Origin: Pseudomonas sp. B21-056
GTDB taxonomy: Bacteria; Pseudomonadota; Gammaproteobacteria; Pseudomonadales; Pseudomonadaceae
Direction of reading: 5' to 3'
NCBI RefSeq assembly: GCF_026016325.1
Contig: NZ_CP087203.1
Location: 2,852,001 to 2,916,000, forward strand
DNA: 64,000 nucleotides
Shown here: positions 17,244-25,587 of the stretch, piece by piece
How positions within the stretch are numbered: position 1 is the first letter of the stretch
Layout of the letters: each line of letters opens with the position of its first letter
The notes under the pieces: model-generated
What the model was told of the DNA's origin: nothing
The model's input: the letters and a program-made list of their open reading frames with translations, nothing else
The model's database searches: none
Program-made: the position numbers and the translations under genes

Positions 17244-17808
17244 GCTGTTCAGCGCCAGGCGTGCCCCGGCCGGTTATCGGCCTGGGGTGACCCTGGAGCA
17301 CCTGCGGCGCAACCTCGGGCTGGCACGATTTGAGTTGTCGGGACCGGCGACGGCAACCGTTGTCAGCGATGACGGCAGCCTTCACCTGGAGATTGTCGAA
17401 CGCACTGAATCGCAGTTGCTAATGCACCTGGTGATGACCGAGTTCGTGCTGCGCGTGCCGGCGTCGATGGAGGGTACGGCACGCCTGGAGTTGCACCACG
17501 GCGGGGCCATTCGGCGCAGCGGCATTCGTTGCCGGCAGCGGGGCGGGGACACGGCGCTGGCGGCCCGGCTGCTGGCGGTTGTGGAGCAGGATCCTGCGCT
17601 GTATCAGGCGCTCATGCCGCTGGACTTCAAGCGCTTGCGCATCGACCTGCAAGGGCGCCAGTGGTGTGTACGCCTGGAGCACATGGGCGGCAGCGAGGTG
17701 GTCAATCGCATGCCAGCCTTTCGTCGTTACATTCCTCTCGGACGCGAGCAGCGCATGGCCTTGCTGGCGGTCTTGAGCGGCTTGCAACGGGTCTTGGGGC
17801 GCTTCTGA
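17188..17808 (+). CDS. DUF3156-type protein of unknown function
   Basis: The 206-residue product resembles the DUF3156 family often found beside an APC permease in Pseudomonas; this family recall is from memory. It is soluble and mixed alpha/beta, with no signal peptide, membrane helix or catalytic motif that I recognise. It starts at the ATG at 17188, inside the end of the permease gene in another frame, so the two are probably translationally coupled. The pairing suggests an accessory role in amine uptake or breakdown, which is inference. Confidence 0.6.
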   Translation: MSQGNLSMRLTSVLQKLSELFSARRAPAGYRPGVTLEHLRRNLGLARFELSGPATATVVSDDGSLHLEIVERTESQLLMHLVMTEFVLRVPASMEGTARLELHHGGAIRRSGIRCRQRGGDTALAARLLAVVEQDPALYQALMPLDFKRLRIDLQGRQWCVRLEHMGGSEVVNRMPAFRRYIPLGREQRMALLAVLSGLQRVLGRF

Positions 17809-17874
17809 TTCTGTTGTGATGCCCTGGCATCAATCCTGCTACTGCTCTGGCGATCAGGTACTTGTTGCGCGCAT

Positions 17875-17894
17875 ATAGATAACATGTTAACTAT
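17875..17894. promoter_or_regulatory. HpaR-like inverted repeat upstream of the FeaR-like gene
   Basis: ATAGATAA, spacer CATG, then TTAACTAT form a near-perfect inverted repeat (7 of 8 positions pair) 38 bases before the start codon. The right arm and architecture match sites at 34797-34816 and 26724-26747 near hpa genes. Confidence 0.55.
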
Positions 17895-17931
17895 TGCCGT
17901 ACAAAAACAATAAGCCACTGCGGAGAGCGCC

Positions 17932-18894
17932 ATGAGCATGCAACAGGTTGGGCAAGACGGGCTGGAGACCTGGAACCGGGATCTGCGCGCCACTTGCGGT
18001 CACTTCGAGACGGAGTTGGCGTTTAATCGTGCGTTGTTTATCGGCCAGGTATCGAATTTCTGCCGCGGCGGTCTATCCCTGTCCAACCTGCGCACCAACG
18101 CCGGTTCCATCAAGCGTCATTCACCCAATCCGGATCACGACGATGACCAGGATTGCATGCTGGTGAGTCAGCGCAGTGGCTATTGCCGCATCACCCAGAA
18201 CGGCCTGAGCATCCAGTTGGCCCCCGGTGAGCTGCTGTTGATGGATTCGGCCGGCTCCCTTGAGATCAGCCCGTTCGGCCTGATTGAACATGCTGTGCTG
18301 TCCTTGTCTCGCCAGGATGTGTCGAGACAACTCGGCGGGGAAAGCAGGACCTTTGGCAAAATCTCGTCGAGCAAAGCCTGCGGGCGGATGCTGCATGTGC
18401 TGATGGACCAGTTGTGCAAGGACACCCCGGACGGCGAGGGCGTGGCGGGCGAGGGTGAGGCCTTGCAGAGTGCCTTTGTCTCGCTGCTGGGTTCGGCGCT
18501 GGAACACACCACCGATGCCCGTGACGACGGCGCGACGCTCCAGGGCAGCCATCTGCGCAGCTATGTACAGAAGGTCATCGACGAATCCTTGACCCAGCCC
18601 GGCCTCAGTCCGGTGGGGTTGGCCAATCGCCTGAACATCTCGGTGCGGCACCTGTACCGTTTGTTCGAAGAACAGGATGACAGCGTCTGCCGCTACATCC
18701 AGCGGGCCCGGCTCAAGCGCAGCGCCGATGACCTGAGTAACCCGTTCCTGCGGGATGAATCCATCACCTCGATCGCCTACAAATGGGGCTTCACCGACTC
18801 GGCGCACTTCAGCCGTTCGTTCAAGAAGCAGTTCGAACAGTCACCCAAGGATTTTCGCTCCAGCCATTTGCAGCAGGCGTTGGGGATGGTTTGA
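17932..18894 (+). CDS. FeaR-like AraC/XylS family regulator
   Basis: The 320-residue protein has an N-terminal effector-binding half like FeaR-type regulators (about 20-190, with LAPGELLLMDSAGSLEIS) and a C-terminal pair of AraC helix-turn-helix motifs (about 215-315, with LNISVRHLYRLFEEQ and SITSIAYKWGFTDSAHFSRS). FeaR of E. coli activates amine oxidase and phenylacetaldehyde dehydrogenase genes in response to aromatic amines. The matching dehydrogenase, porin and permease lie upstream with shared 22-nt-pitch repeats. It probably senses tyramine, phenylethylamine or their aldehyde. Confidence 0.8.
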   Translation: MSMQQVGQDGLETWNRDLRATCGHFETELAFNRALFIGQVSNFCRGGLSLSNLRTNAGSIKRHSPNPDHDDDQDCMLVSQRSGYCRITQNGLSIQLAPGELLLMDSAGSLEISPFGLIEHAVLSLSRQDVSRQLGGESRTFGKISSSKACGRMLHVLMDQLCKDTPDGEGVAGEGEALQSAFVSLLGSALEHTTDARDDGATLQGSHLRSYVQKVIDESLTQPGLSPVGLANRLNISVRHLYRLFEEQDDSVCRYIQRARLKRSADDLSNPFLRDESITSIAYKWGFTDSAHFSRSFKKQFEQSPKDFRSSHLQQALGMV

Positions 18895-18919
18895 GTCGGG
18901 AGGGTTGTTGACCGAACTA

Positions 18920-19140
18920 CCGCCATCGCGAGCAGGGGGGGTGTACGCGATTGCTATGAACGCCTCGAACAAATGTGGGAGCGAGCCTGCTCGCGATGGC
19001 GGTGGCACATTCAACATTTCTGTAGCAGACACACCGCTATCGCGAGCAGGCTCGCTCCCACAGGGAGTTGTGGCGCATGCGATTGCTATGAACGCCTCGA
19101 ACAAGTGTGGGAGCGAGCCTGCTCGCGATGGCGGTGGCAC
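18920..19140. repeat. Cluster of GAGCGAGC REP repeats
   Basis: Alternating REP copies are seen: a degenerate inverted copy near 18924, TGTGGGAGCGAGCCTGCTCG at about 18973, the inverted form at about 19035-19062, and a forward copy at about 19108. The linker GCGATTGCTATGAACGCCTC occurs twice (about 18947 and 19079). The cluster fills the gap between the convergent FeaR-like and SDR genes. Confidence 0.8.
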
Positions 19141-19168
19141 TGTCACCACCCTCGCAAGCCGACCCGCT

Positions 19169-19936
19169 TCAAACCTCCGGCAAGGTCGAGCCGCCGTCGA
19201 CCACCAGGGTCTGGCCGGTGACATACGTGGCCAGGTCTGAGGCGAGGAACAGCATGGCGCCGGCGATGTCGGTCGGTTTGCCCAGTCGGCCCAGGGGGAC
19301 CCGTCGGGCGATGTCCTGGTTGAGGTCGTCGTCACCGAGGTTAGCCATCGCCGGTGTCGCGATCATGCCGGGTTCGACGCCGTTGACCCGGACATTTTCA
19401 GCCGCCAGTTCCAGCGCCGCGTTGCGGATGAAGCCGTTGACCCCGGCCTTGGACGCGGCGTAATGGCTGAGCCCCGGGTACGCCACCCGCGGGCCGGTGA
19501 CCGATGACGTCACCAGCACGCAGCCCTGGCCCTGGCGCCGGAACATCGGCAGCGCCGCCTGGGTCAGCCAGAACAGCGCTGACAGATTCACCGCCAGCGT
19601 CCGTTCAAGCACCGCTGGCGTAATCTGCGCGAAAGCCGTCAGCGGAAAGTACCCGGCGTTGTGCACCAGCACATCCAGCCGTCCCAAGCGCTGCTCCAGC
19701 CCGGCCATCATTGCGGAAATCGCCGTGGCGTCCGCCAGGTCAACACCCACGGCTTCTACCTGGCAGCCGTCGGCAATCAACTCACTGGCGAGCGCTTCGG
19801 CCCGCGCCAGGCCCAGGTCGGCGATCACCACACGGGCCCCGCGCCAGGCGAAGCCTTCGACAATGGCCCGGCCGATGCCTTGGGCGCCGCCCGTCACCAA
19901 CACCGTTTTACCGCTGAAATCCAGATCATTCGGCAT
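19169..19936 (-). CDS. Short-chain dehydrogenase/reductase (first SDR)
   Basis: The 255-residue product is a classical SDR with the NAD(P)-binding TGGAQGIGRA (residues about 14-23), NAG in VLVHNAGYF, the catalytic serine in VTSSVTG and the YAASK tyrosine-lysine pair (about 157-161). An aspartate after the second beta strand (VVIADL) favours NAD. It is the last gene of a minus-strand operon with an 11-base overlap with the second SDR. The substrate is unknown; oxidation of a hydroxyl on an aromatic amine or acid side chain is a guess from context. Confidence 0.8.
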   Translation of the reverse strand: MPNDLDFSGKTVLVTGGAQGIGRAIVEGFAWRGARVVIADLGLARAEALASELIADGCQVEAVGVDLADATAISAMMAGLEQRLGRLDVLVHNAGYFPLTAFAQITPAVLERTLAVNLSALFWLTQAALPMFRRQGQGCVLVTSSVTGPRVAYPGLSHYAASKAGVNGFIRNAALELAAENVRVNGVEPGMIATPAMANLGDDDLNQDIARRVPLGRLGKPTDIAGAMLFLASDLATYVTGQTLVVDGGSTLPEV

Positions 19937-20729
19937 GGGCTGTCTCCATTCGACTGAAGGCCAATGTCGGCACGTCGACGATGCTGGAACCGCCATCGGC
20001 TACCAGCGCCGCGCCGGTGATGATCGATGCGTCCCTGGAGGCCAGGAAGCGGCAGACCTGGGCGATTTCCTCGGCACTGGCGGCGCGGCGCAACGGCACA
20101 TCGGCGCAGACCCGCTCGTAGGCCTGTTGCAGAGTTTCGCCATGGAACTGCATCAGCACCTGCATTTCCTCATCGGCCATCGGCGTGCGCACCCAGCCTG
20201 GGCAGACGGCGTTGACCCGCACGCCTTTCGGGCCGTAATCCCGCGCCAAGGAACGGTTCAGGCCCAGCAGCGCGTGCTTGGCGGTGGTGTAGCCGCAGAC
20301 CTGCGGTCCCGCCGCCAACGACGCAATCGACGCCACCAGCACAATGTTGCCGGCGCTTTCCTGCAGCAGCGGCAAGCACGCCCGCGCACTGTAGAACGCG
20401 CTGTCGAGGTTGCTGCGCATCGCTGCATCCCAGGCTTGCGGGCTAGTCTCGGTGGCGCTGCCCTGGCCCATGCCACCGGCACAGGCCAGCAACACATCGA
20501 GCCGGCCGAAACGCTGGCGAATCTGCGCGACGAAACCGTCCCAGGTCTCCGGGCAAGCCGCATCGCCCACCAGCACCAGGCCACCGATTTCTGCGGCCAG
20601 TTGCTCCAGGGGCTCGCGGCGTCGACCAATCAATACCAGGTTGGCGCCTTCGGCGGCCTGCAACCGGGCACAGGCGGCGCCGATGCCGGTGCCGGCGCCG
20701 GTAATCACTACGGTGCGTGATTCAGGCAT
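19926..20729 (-). CDS. Short-chain dehydrogenase/reductase (second SDR)
   Basis: The 267-residue product is a classical SDR with TGAGTGIGAA near the N-terminus, LLACAGGMG in place of NAG, and YTTAK as the catalytic tyrosine-lysine pair. The C-terminus GAALVADGGSSI is typical. It overlaps the moaF-like gene upstream by 8 bases and the other SDR downstream by 11, so the three are co-translated. Two different SDRs in one operon suggest two successive oxidations or opposite stereochemistry. The start at 20729 gives the normal family length. Confidence 0.8.
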   Translation of the reverse strand: MPESRTVVITGAGTGIGAACARLQAAEGANLVLIGRRREPLEQLAAEIGGLVLVGDAACPETWDGFVAQIRQRFGRLDVLLACAGGMGQGSATETSPQAWDAAMRSNLDSAFYSARACLPLLQESAGNIVLVASIASLAAGPQVCGYTTAKHALLGLNRSLARDYGPKGVRVNAVCPGWVRTPMADEEMQVLMQFHGETLQQAYERVCADVPLRRAASAEEIAQVCRFLASRDASIITGAALVADGGSSIVDVPTLAFSRMETAHAE

Positions 20730-21543
20730 CGGGATACTCCGTGCGGTTGAGGACCTGGCAGTAGGAACTGACCGGGAAGTTGGAGAACTCATCGAACGAC
20801 GCACCGGCGTAGCCGAAGATCTTGCCGTCGCTGCGATGCTGCTTGAGGTCGATCAGCACCAGGCCGAGGGTCGGGATGATCTTTTCCCGCCAGACGAACA
20901 GGTACAGCTCATCGGCAACCTTGTAGGTGTCGCAACGATCGGTGTCGCACAGGCCTTGCTCCACGCCCTTGAGGCACTGCCAGGCATAGAACCGGTCGTT
21001 GAGGTAGATGTGTTCGTAGACTTCACTCGGGCTGTAGCGATACAGGTTGCGCAGGCCCACCAGTTCGCTGCTCGGTGCATGTGGGCAGAGGCCTGGCTGC
21101 CAAGGGCGGTCAAGGCTGCCGTGGAGGAACTCGACGCTGACGCTGGTCAGCGGCTGACCCGCCAATGCGCGGCCGTAAAGGCCTTCGCGGGTTTGCGCCT
21201 GCTCGGGCATGCGGCCGATTACGGCGGTGAACGCAGCGTTGGCGGTGTCGAGCACCAGGCTGACCGACAGGGTTTGCGCGCCTTCACCCTTTAGGAAGTC
21301 CACCAGGTACAACCCCGGGCGCACCGATGTGGCCCGATACGCCGCCGTGCCGCTGGAGTGCCCGTCGGCCGCATGCCAGGACAACGTGTCCTGCTCGAAT
21401 CGATGCTCGATCTGCCAGCCATTGGCGAAATTCAGGGTAAAGGTCTTGCCGCTCAGGTCCGCCAGGTTGGGCAGGATGAAGGCTTCGGGGGCAAAGCCAT
21501 CGGCCAGCGCGCCGACGGTGATCCAGTCTGTAGATGTGCTCAT
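20722..21543 (-). CDS. MoaF-like protein
   Basis: The 273-residue protein resembles the MoaF family, described next to amine-catabolism genes in Klebsiella and of uncertain biochemical role. It looks like two lipocalin-like halves (about 20-120 with FTLNFANGWQIEHRF, and about 140-270 with RNLYRYSPSEVYEHIYLN and GLVLIDLKQHRSDGKIFGYA). No signal peptide or membrane helix is present. It overlaps the downstream SDR by 8 bases. Despite its name there is no other molybdenum cofactor gene here, so I treat it as a catabolic helper or binding protein. Confidence 0.65.
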   Translation of the reverse strand: MSTSTDWITVGALADGFAPEAFILPNLADLSGKTFTLNFANGWQIEHRFEQDTLSWHAADGHSSGTAAYRATSVRPGLYLVDFLKGEGAQTLSVSLVLDTANAAFTAVIGRMPEQAQTREGLYGRALAGQPLTSVSVEFLHGSLDRPWQPGLCPHAPSSELVGLRNLYRYSPSEVYEHIYLNDRFYAWQCLKGVEQGLCDTDRCDTYKVADELYLFVWREKIIPTLGLVLIDLKQHRSDGKIFGYAGASFDEFSNFPVSSYCQVLNRTEYPDA

Positions 21544-21628
21544 TGCAAGGCTCCGGTTGGATGAAGTGTCCATCCGGATCATGGAGGCCTGGGTCCTCGC
21601 GGACTATCAACCGAATGGTTGAACCGTG

Positions 21629-22288
21629 TCAGAGAAACAGCGTGCTGACCAACTCGGTGCGGCTGCTCACGCCGACCTTGCGGAACAGGTTGATCAGGTG
21701 CGTCTTGATGGTCGGCAAGCCCACATCCAGCTCCCGGGCCAGGTGCTTGTTGCTGACACCTTGGCGCAGCAGCAACGCGATCTGGCGTTCCTTGGGCGTC
21801 AAATCGCTCAAGGCATCCTCGTGGGTGGGCAGGTGGGCGACGGCCAGTTGCAGCAGGGCCTGCAACGCCGTGAGTTGGGTCAATTGCTGGCAGGTGAAGG
21901 GGCCTTGTTCGGCAGTGCGCAGCAGCGAAATGGCGGCTTGCGGTTGACCGTCCCGACGGGCGAAGACTTCCACCACATCCACGACGCCGTGGCGCTGCAA
22001 GAAGCTGCGATAGCGCTGGTTGTCCCGTACCGGTTGTCGGGTCATCGCCAGCTCCAGGGGCATCACCGCCTGCTCGCTGGACACCCAGTTGCGCGGTTGC
22101 AGCGGGTCGAACTGGCGGTAATTGTCCAGGTAGTCGCGGTGCATCTCGCCGCTCATGCCCTGCAGGCTGAAATCATGGGCTTGCAGGTGCCGGTCGACGC
22201 AATAGAAGGCCGCCCGGCTGGCCGGGATCAGCTGGGTGAATGCGTGCAGACAGTGGCCGGCGATGTCCTGGGTGGGGATGAGGGTCAT
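21629..22288 (-). CDS. LuxR-family transcriptional regulator
   Basis: The 219-residue protein has an N-terminal sensor-like region without a receiver-domain aspartate pattern (residues 1-145) and a C-terminal LuxR/GerE helix-turn-helix (about 155-215, LTPKERQIALLLRQGVSNKH, then TIKTHLINLFRKVGVSSRTE). It sits inside the minus-strand operon between the cupin and moaF-like genes and probably regulates that operon. The ligand is unknown. It lacks the usual acyl-homoserine-lactone-binding signature as far as I can see. Confidence 0.75.
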   Translation of the reverse strand: MTLIPTQDIAGHCLHAFTQLIPASRAAFYCVDRHLQAHDFSLQGMSGEMHRDYLDNYRQFDPLQPRNWVSSEQAVMPLELAMTRQPVRDNQRYRSFLQRHGVVDVVEVFARRDGQPQAAISLLRTAEQGPFTCQQLTQLTALQALLQLAVAHLPTHEDALSDLTPKERQIALLLRQGVSNKHLARELDVGLPTIKTHLINLFRKVGVSSRTELVSTLFL

Positions 22289-22339
22289 GGACGTAACCTT
22301 CGCAAGCGGGCCGCCGGCGATTCCAGCGGCCCTGTCCGG

Positions 22340-22705
22340 TCAGGCTACCGCGAAGTAGTGCTTGACGAAACTCTCGCTGACCACTTCCCACAGCACCGGC
22401 GTGCCCTTGGTCACGAACCAGCTGTCACCGGCCTTGTAGCGGGAGCTCTGGCCGGTGGCTTCGTCGGTGAGCACCACTTCGCCGGTGACCACGGTGGCCT
22501 GTTCGGCGAAGGGGTAGACCATGCGGAACTTGCCCTGTGTGGTGCCGAAGTAGGCACTGCTGATGGCATCGGTCGGGGCGCCGAAGGTCATCTTGCCGAA
22601 GGCCTTGACTTCGCCTTCGAGAATTTGCGAACCCAGGTCGGCAACGGTGCCCCAGGCGTCGAGCTCGGACAGCTGGATGTCTTTCTTGAGGGTGATGAGG
22701 GACAT
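22340..22705 (-). CDS. Single-domain cupin protein
   Basis: The 121-residue product is a small cupin of the DUF861 type, with VVTGEVVLTDEATGQSSRYK and a GDSWFVTKGTPVLWEV strand pair forming the barrel. Such cupins are commonly encoded next to DAO-family FAD oxidoreductases in Pseudomonas, as here (42 bases between the genes). Their role is unclear; they may handle an imine or aldehyde product. No clear metal-binding histidine triad is visible, so catalysis is doubtful. Confidence 0.7.
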   Translation of the reverse strand: MSLITLKKDIQLSELDAWGTVADLGSQILEGEVKAFGKMTFGAPTDAISSAYFGTTQGKFRMVYPFAEQATVVTGEVVLTDEATGQSSRYKAGDSWFVTKGTPVLWEVVSESFVKHYFAVA

Positions 22706-22747
22706 GGCAATGACTCCTGATGATTGAGATAGAGAGCGGTGTGGCTG

Positions 22748-24046
22748 TCAGCGACGCCCATTCCAGTATCCCGACAACTGATGCCAAGACTTGCCGGCGG
22801 TCAGCAGCAACGGGCGGATGGCGTCTTTGCCGATGATGGTCGGGCGCTTGATGGAGCTGACCAGGTCGTAGCGCGCCGAGCCTTCGCTCATGCCTTCGGC
22901 CAGCACCTTGCAGATGATGTGGCTCGGCGTGACGCCAAACCCGGAATAACCCTGGACGAAAAACGCATTGCGACGGCCGGGCAGGGTACCGATCTGCGGG
23001 AACAGGTTCGGGCTGCACGCCATCGGGCCGCCCCAGGCCAGGTCGATCTTCACGTCCTTGAGGTACGGGAAAATCTTCAGCATCAGGTGCCGGTTCCAGG
23101 CCTTGAGGTCCTGGGGGATGTGCTCCACCAGCGGCGTGGCGGCGCCGAACAGCAGGCGGTTTTCGTTGGTGACACGGTAGTAGTCGATCACCGGGCGGAT
23201 ATCGCTGTAGGCACCGCGAATCGGGCTGATGCGCTGGATCAGCTCGTCCGACAACGGCTCGGTCATCATCTGGAAGGCGTAGGTGTTGATGGTCGAGCGA
23301 TGCAGCTCCGGCTCCAGCTTGTTGAGGAAACTGTCGCATGCCCACAGCAGCTTGCTCGCCTTGACCGAACCGCGCCCGGTGCGCACGGTGATGCGCTCGC
23401 CGTAGCTGACTTCCAGGGCCGGGCTGTTTTCGAAGATGCGCACGCCGTGGCCGGCCAGTGCCTTGGCTTCGCCCAGCAGCAGGTTCAACGAATGCACGTG
23501 TCCGCCGCCCATGTGCAGCAGGGCGCTGCCGTAGGCCTTGGAGCCGATGATCTGCTGGACGTCGGAGCCGCCGAGAAAGCGGATCTCGTGCTTGCTGTTG
23601 ATCGACTTGAAGTCTTTTTCCCAGGCCCGCAGGGTTTTCTCCTGGCGAGCGTTGAAGCCCATGTAGCCGTAACCGTGGCAGAAGTCGGCGTCGATCGCGT
23701 ATTTGGCGATGCGGTCCTTGATGATGTCCGCACCGAGGTCGCTGATCTCGAAGACCTGGCGCAGGCCGTCTTCACCGACGTCCTTCTTGATCTTCTCCAG
23801 GTCATGCCCGATGCCGGCCATGATCTGCCCGCCATTGCGCCCGGTACCGCCGAAGCCCAGGTAACGCGCCTCGAGCACCACGATATTGGTGATGCCTTTT
23901 TCAGCCAGCTCCAGCGCGGTGTTGATGCCGGAGAAGCCGCCGCCAATCACCACGACATCGGCTTCCACGTCCTGCTCCAGGGTCGGGAAGCTGAGGTTGT
24001 ACTTCTTGGTGGCGGTGTAATAGGTGGGCGTTTCGATATTGATCAT
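22748..24046 (-). CDS. DAO-family FAD-dependent oxidoreductase (amine or amino acid oxidase type)
   Basis: The 432-residue protein has the FAD-binding GGGFSGINTALELAEKG (about 38-54) and ends in a second flavin-contact region (YSGFGVTPSHIICKVLAEG). The family includes PuuB-like gamma-glutamylputrescine oxidases and glycine/sarcosine-type oxidases, which take a C-N bond to an imine. It starts the minus-strand operon and is divergent from the 4-HPA hydroxylase. It is therefore the best local candidate for the primary oxidation of an aromatic amine, by inference. The start at 24046 gives the family length. Confidence 0.75.
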   Translation of the reverse strand: MINIETPTYYTATKKYNLSFPTLEQDVEADVVVIGGGFSGINTALELAEKGITNIVVLEARYLGFGGTGRNGGQIMAGIGHDLEKIKKDVGEDGLRQVFEISDLGADIIKDRIAKYAIDADFCHGYGYMGFNARQEKTLRAWEKDFKSINSKHEIRFLGGSDVQQIIGSKAYGSALLHMGGGHVHSLNLLLGEAKALAGHGVRIFENSPALEVSYGERITVRTGRGSVKASKLLWACDSFLNKLEPELHRSTINTYAFQMMTEPLSDELIQRISPIRGAYSDIRPVIDYYRVTNENRLLFGAATPLVEHIPQDLKAWNRHLMLKIFPYLKDVKIDLAWGGPMACSPNLFPQIGTLPGRRNAFFVQGYSGFGVTPSHIICKVLAEGMSEGSARYDLVSSIKRPTIIGKDAIRPLLLTAGKSWHQLSGYWNGRR

Positions 24047-24345
24047 GACGCAACCTGACAAAGTGAAAGGAAACTCCGTGCAGAGCCCTGCACGCAATGC
24101 CTCTATTAAGGGCCCAGGCGAGGGTACTTGTCTTGACCATCCGTGCCGCGGGACTTGATCGAGCGCGCCATCGCGCGGTTTCATCGCCATGAAAAGTACA
24201 ATCTTGGCTCCGGAACGTGCATTTTTCGACTGCCCATGAATGCCCATACTGGACCGGCCTTAATCATTTGATCCCGCCGTTTCTGCGGCACGAACCTGCA
24301 AGTCCAGGTGGGATCGGCAGACGCCAATAATAAAAGAGCCCGTCC
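24047..24345. other. Divergent intergenic region, no gene seen
   Basis: This 299-base gap separates the FAD oxidoreductase from the hydroxylase oxygenase gene and must hold both promoters. GGCGTTTCATCGCCATGAAA-like inverted elements near 24176-24198 are weak. A GGCAC-N4-TGC sequence near 24286 resembles a sigma-54 promoter but has wrong spacing. I see no copy of either catabolic operator motif. Confidence 0.4.
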
Positions 24346-25515
24346 ATGAAAAAGCCAAATCCGCTGCTCGAAGACCTCAAGCCCATCCTCCCTGCGATTG
24401 CCGCCAATGCCTTCCAGGCGGAACAGGACCGTAGCGTTCCGGCCGAGAACATCGCCTTGCTCAAGGGCATTGGCATGCATCGGGCCTTCCTGCCGAAGAA
24501 ATACGGCGGCATGGAGATTTCCCTGCCGCAGTTCGCCGATTGCATCGCGCTGCTGGCCGGTGCCTGTGCCAGCACGGCTTGGGCCATGAGCCTGCTGTGC
24601 ACCCACAGCCATCAGTTGGCGATGTTTCCGGCCAAGGCCCAGGAAGAAATCTGGAGCGATGATCCCGATGCCACGGCCAGCAGCAGCATCGCACCCTTTG
24701 GCCGTACCGAAGAGGTCGAGGGCGGCGTGATGTTCAGCGGCGAAATGGGTTGGAGCAGCGGTTGCGACCACGCCGAGTGGGCGATTGTCGGGTTTCGCCG
24801 CAAGAACGCTGAAGGCACCCAGGACTATTGTTTCGCGGTACTGCCTCGCAGCGATTACGCCATTCGCGATGACTGGTTCGCGGTGGGCATGCGCGGCAGC
24901 GGCAGCAAGACGTTGATCATCGACAACGCGTTCGTGCCGGAACACCGGATCCAGAAAGCCAAGGACATGATGGAAGGCACGTCCGGCGGCTTCGGCCTTT
25001 ACCCCGATAGCAAGATTTTCTACTCGCCGTATCGGCCGTACTTCGCCAGCGGTTTTTCCACCGTCAGCCTGGGCGTGGCCGAGCGCATGCTCGAGGTGTT
25101 CCGCGAGAAAACCCGCAACCGCGTGCGCGCCTACACCGGTGCGGCCGTCGGCGCGGCGACTCCGGCGCTGATGCGCCTGGCCGAGTCCACGCATCAAGTG
25201 GCGGCGGCCCGGGCTTTCCTCGAGAAAACCTGGCAGGAGCATGCCGAACACGGCGAGCGCCACGAATACCCCAGTCGGGAAACCCTGGCCTTCTGGCGGA
25301 CCAACCAGGCCTATGCCACCAAGATGTGCATCCAGGCGGTGGATCGGCTGATGGAAGCGGCCGGCGGTGGCGCCTGGTTCGAGACCAACGAACTGCAACG
25401 ACTGTTCCGCGATGCGCACCTCACGGGCGCCCATGCCTACACCGACTACGACGTCTGCGCGCAGATCCTCGGGCGTGAACTGATGGGCCTGGAGCCCGAC
25501 CCCACTCTGGCTTGA
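24346..25515 (+). CDS. 4-Hydroxyphenylacetate 3-hydroxylase, oxygenase component (C2, acyl-CoA-dehydrogenase fold)
   Basis: The 389-residue protein is a group D flavin monooxygenase with the acyl-CoA dehydrogenase fold. It resembles the C2 oxygenase of the Acinetobacter baumannii 4-HPA hydroxylase rather than E. coli HpaB. Visible family features are the FLPKKYGG motif (about 48-55), ACASTAWAMSLLCTHSHQLA, the central RGSGSKTLIIDNAFVP block and a C-terminal arginine-rich helix. It would use reduced FMN to convert 4-HPA to homoprotocatechuate. The next gene encodes the matching reductase. Confidence 0.83.
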   Translation: MKKPNPLLEDLKPILPAIAANAFQAEQDRSVPAENIALLKGIGMHRAFLPKKYGGMEISLPQFADCIALLAGACASTAWAMSLLCTHSHQLAMFPAKAQEEIWSDDPDATASSSIAPFGRTEEVEGGVMFSGEMGWSSGCDHAEWAIVGFRRKNAEGTQDYCFAVLPRSDYAIRDDWFAVGMRGSGSKTLIIDNAFVPEHRIQKAKDMMEGTSGGFGLYPDSKIFYSPYRPYFASGFSTVSLGVAERMLEVFREKTRNRVRAYTGAAVGAATPALMRLAESTHQVAAARAFLEKTWQEHAEHGERHEYPSRETLAFWRTNQAYATKMCIQAVDRLMEAAGGGAWFETNELQRLFRDAHLTGAHAYTDYDVCAQILGRELMGLEPDPTLA

Positions 25516-25587
25516 TCGCCCGTTCGCCGAGCCCCGCTCATCAAACAATAAATCGAGGCCGTCACCTGAGGCGGCCGGGAGTCTTGC

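Noticed and set aside
18920..19140. Possible CRISPR array from regularly recurring GAGCGAGC units
   Set aside because: Units alternate in orientation, spacers are related rather than unique, and no cas gene is present; they are REP/REPIN elements.
24283..24299. Possible sigma-54 promoter (GGCACGAACCTGC) upstream of the 4-HPA hydroxylase
   Set aside because: The GG-to-GC spacing is 9 rather than 10 bases and no enhancer-binding regulator is encoded nearby.
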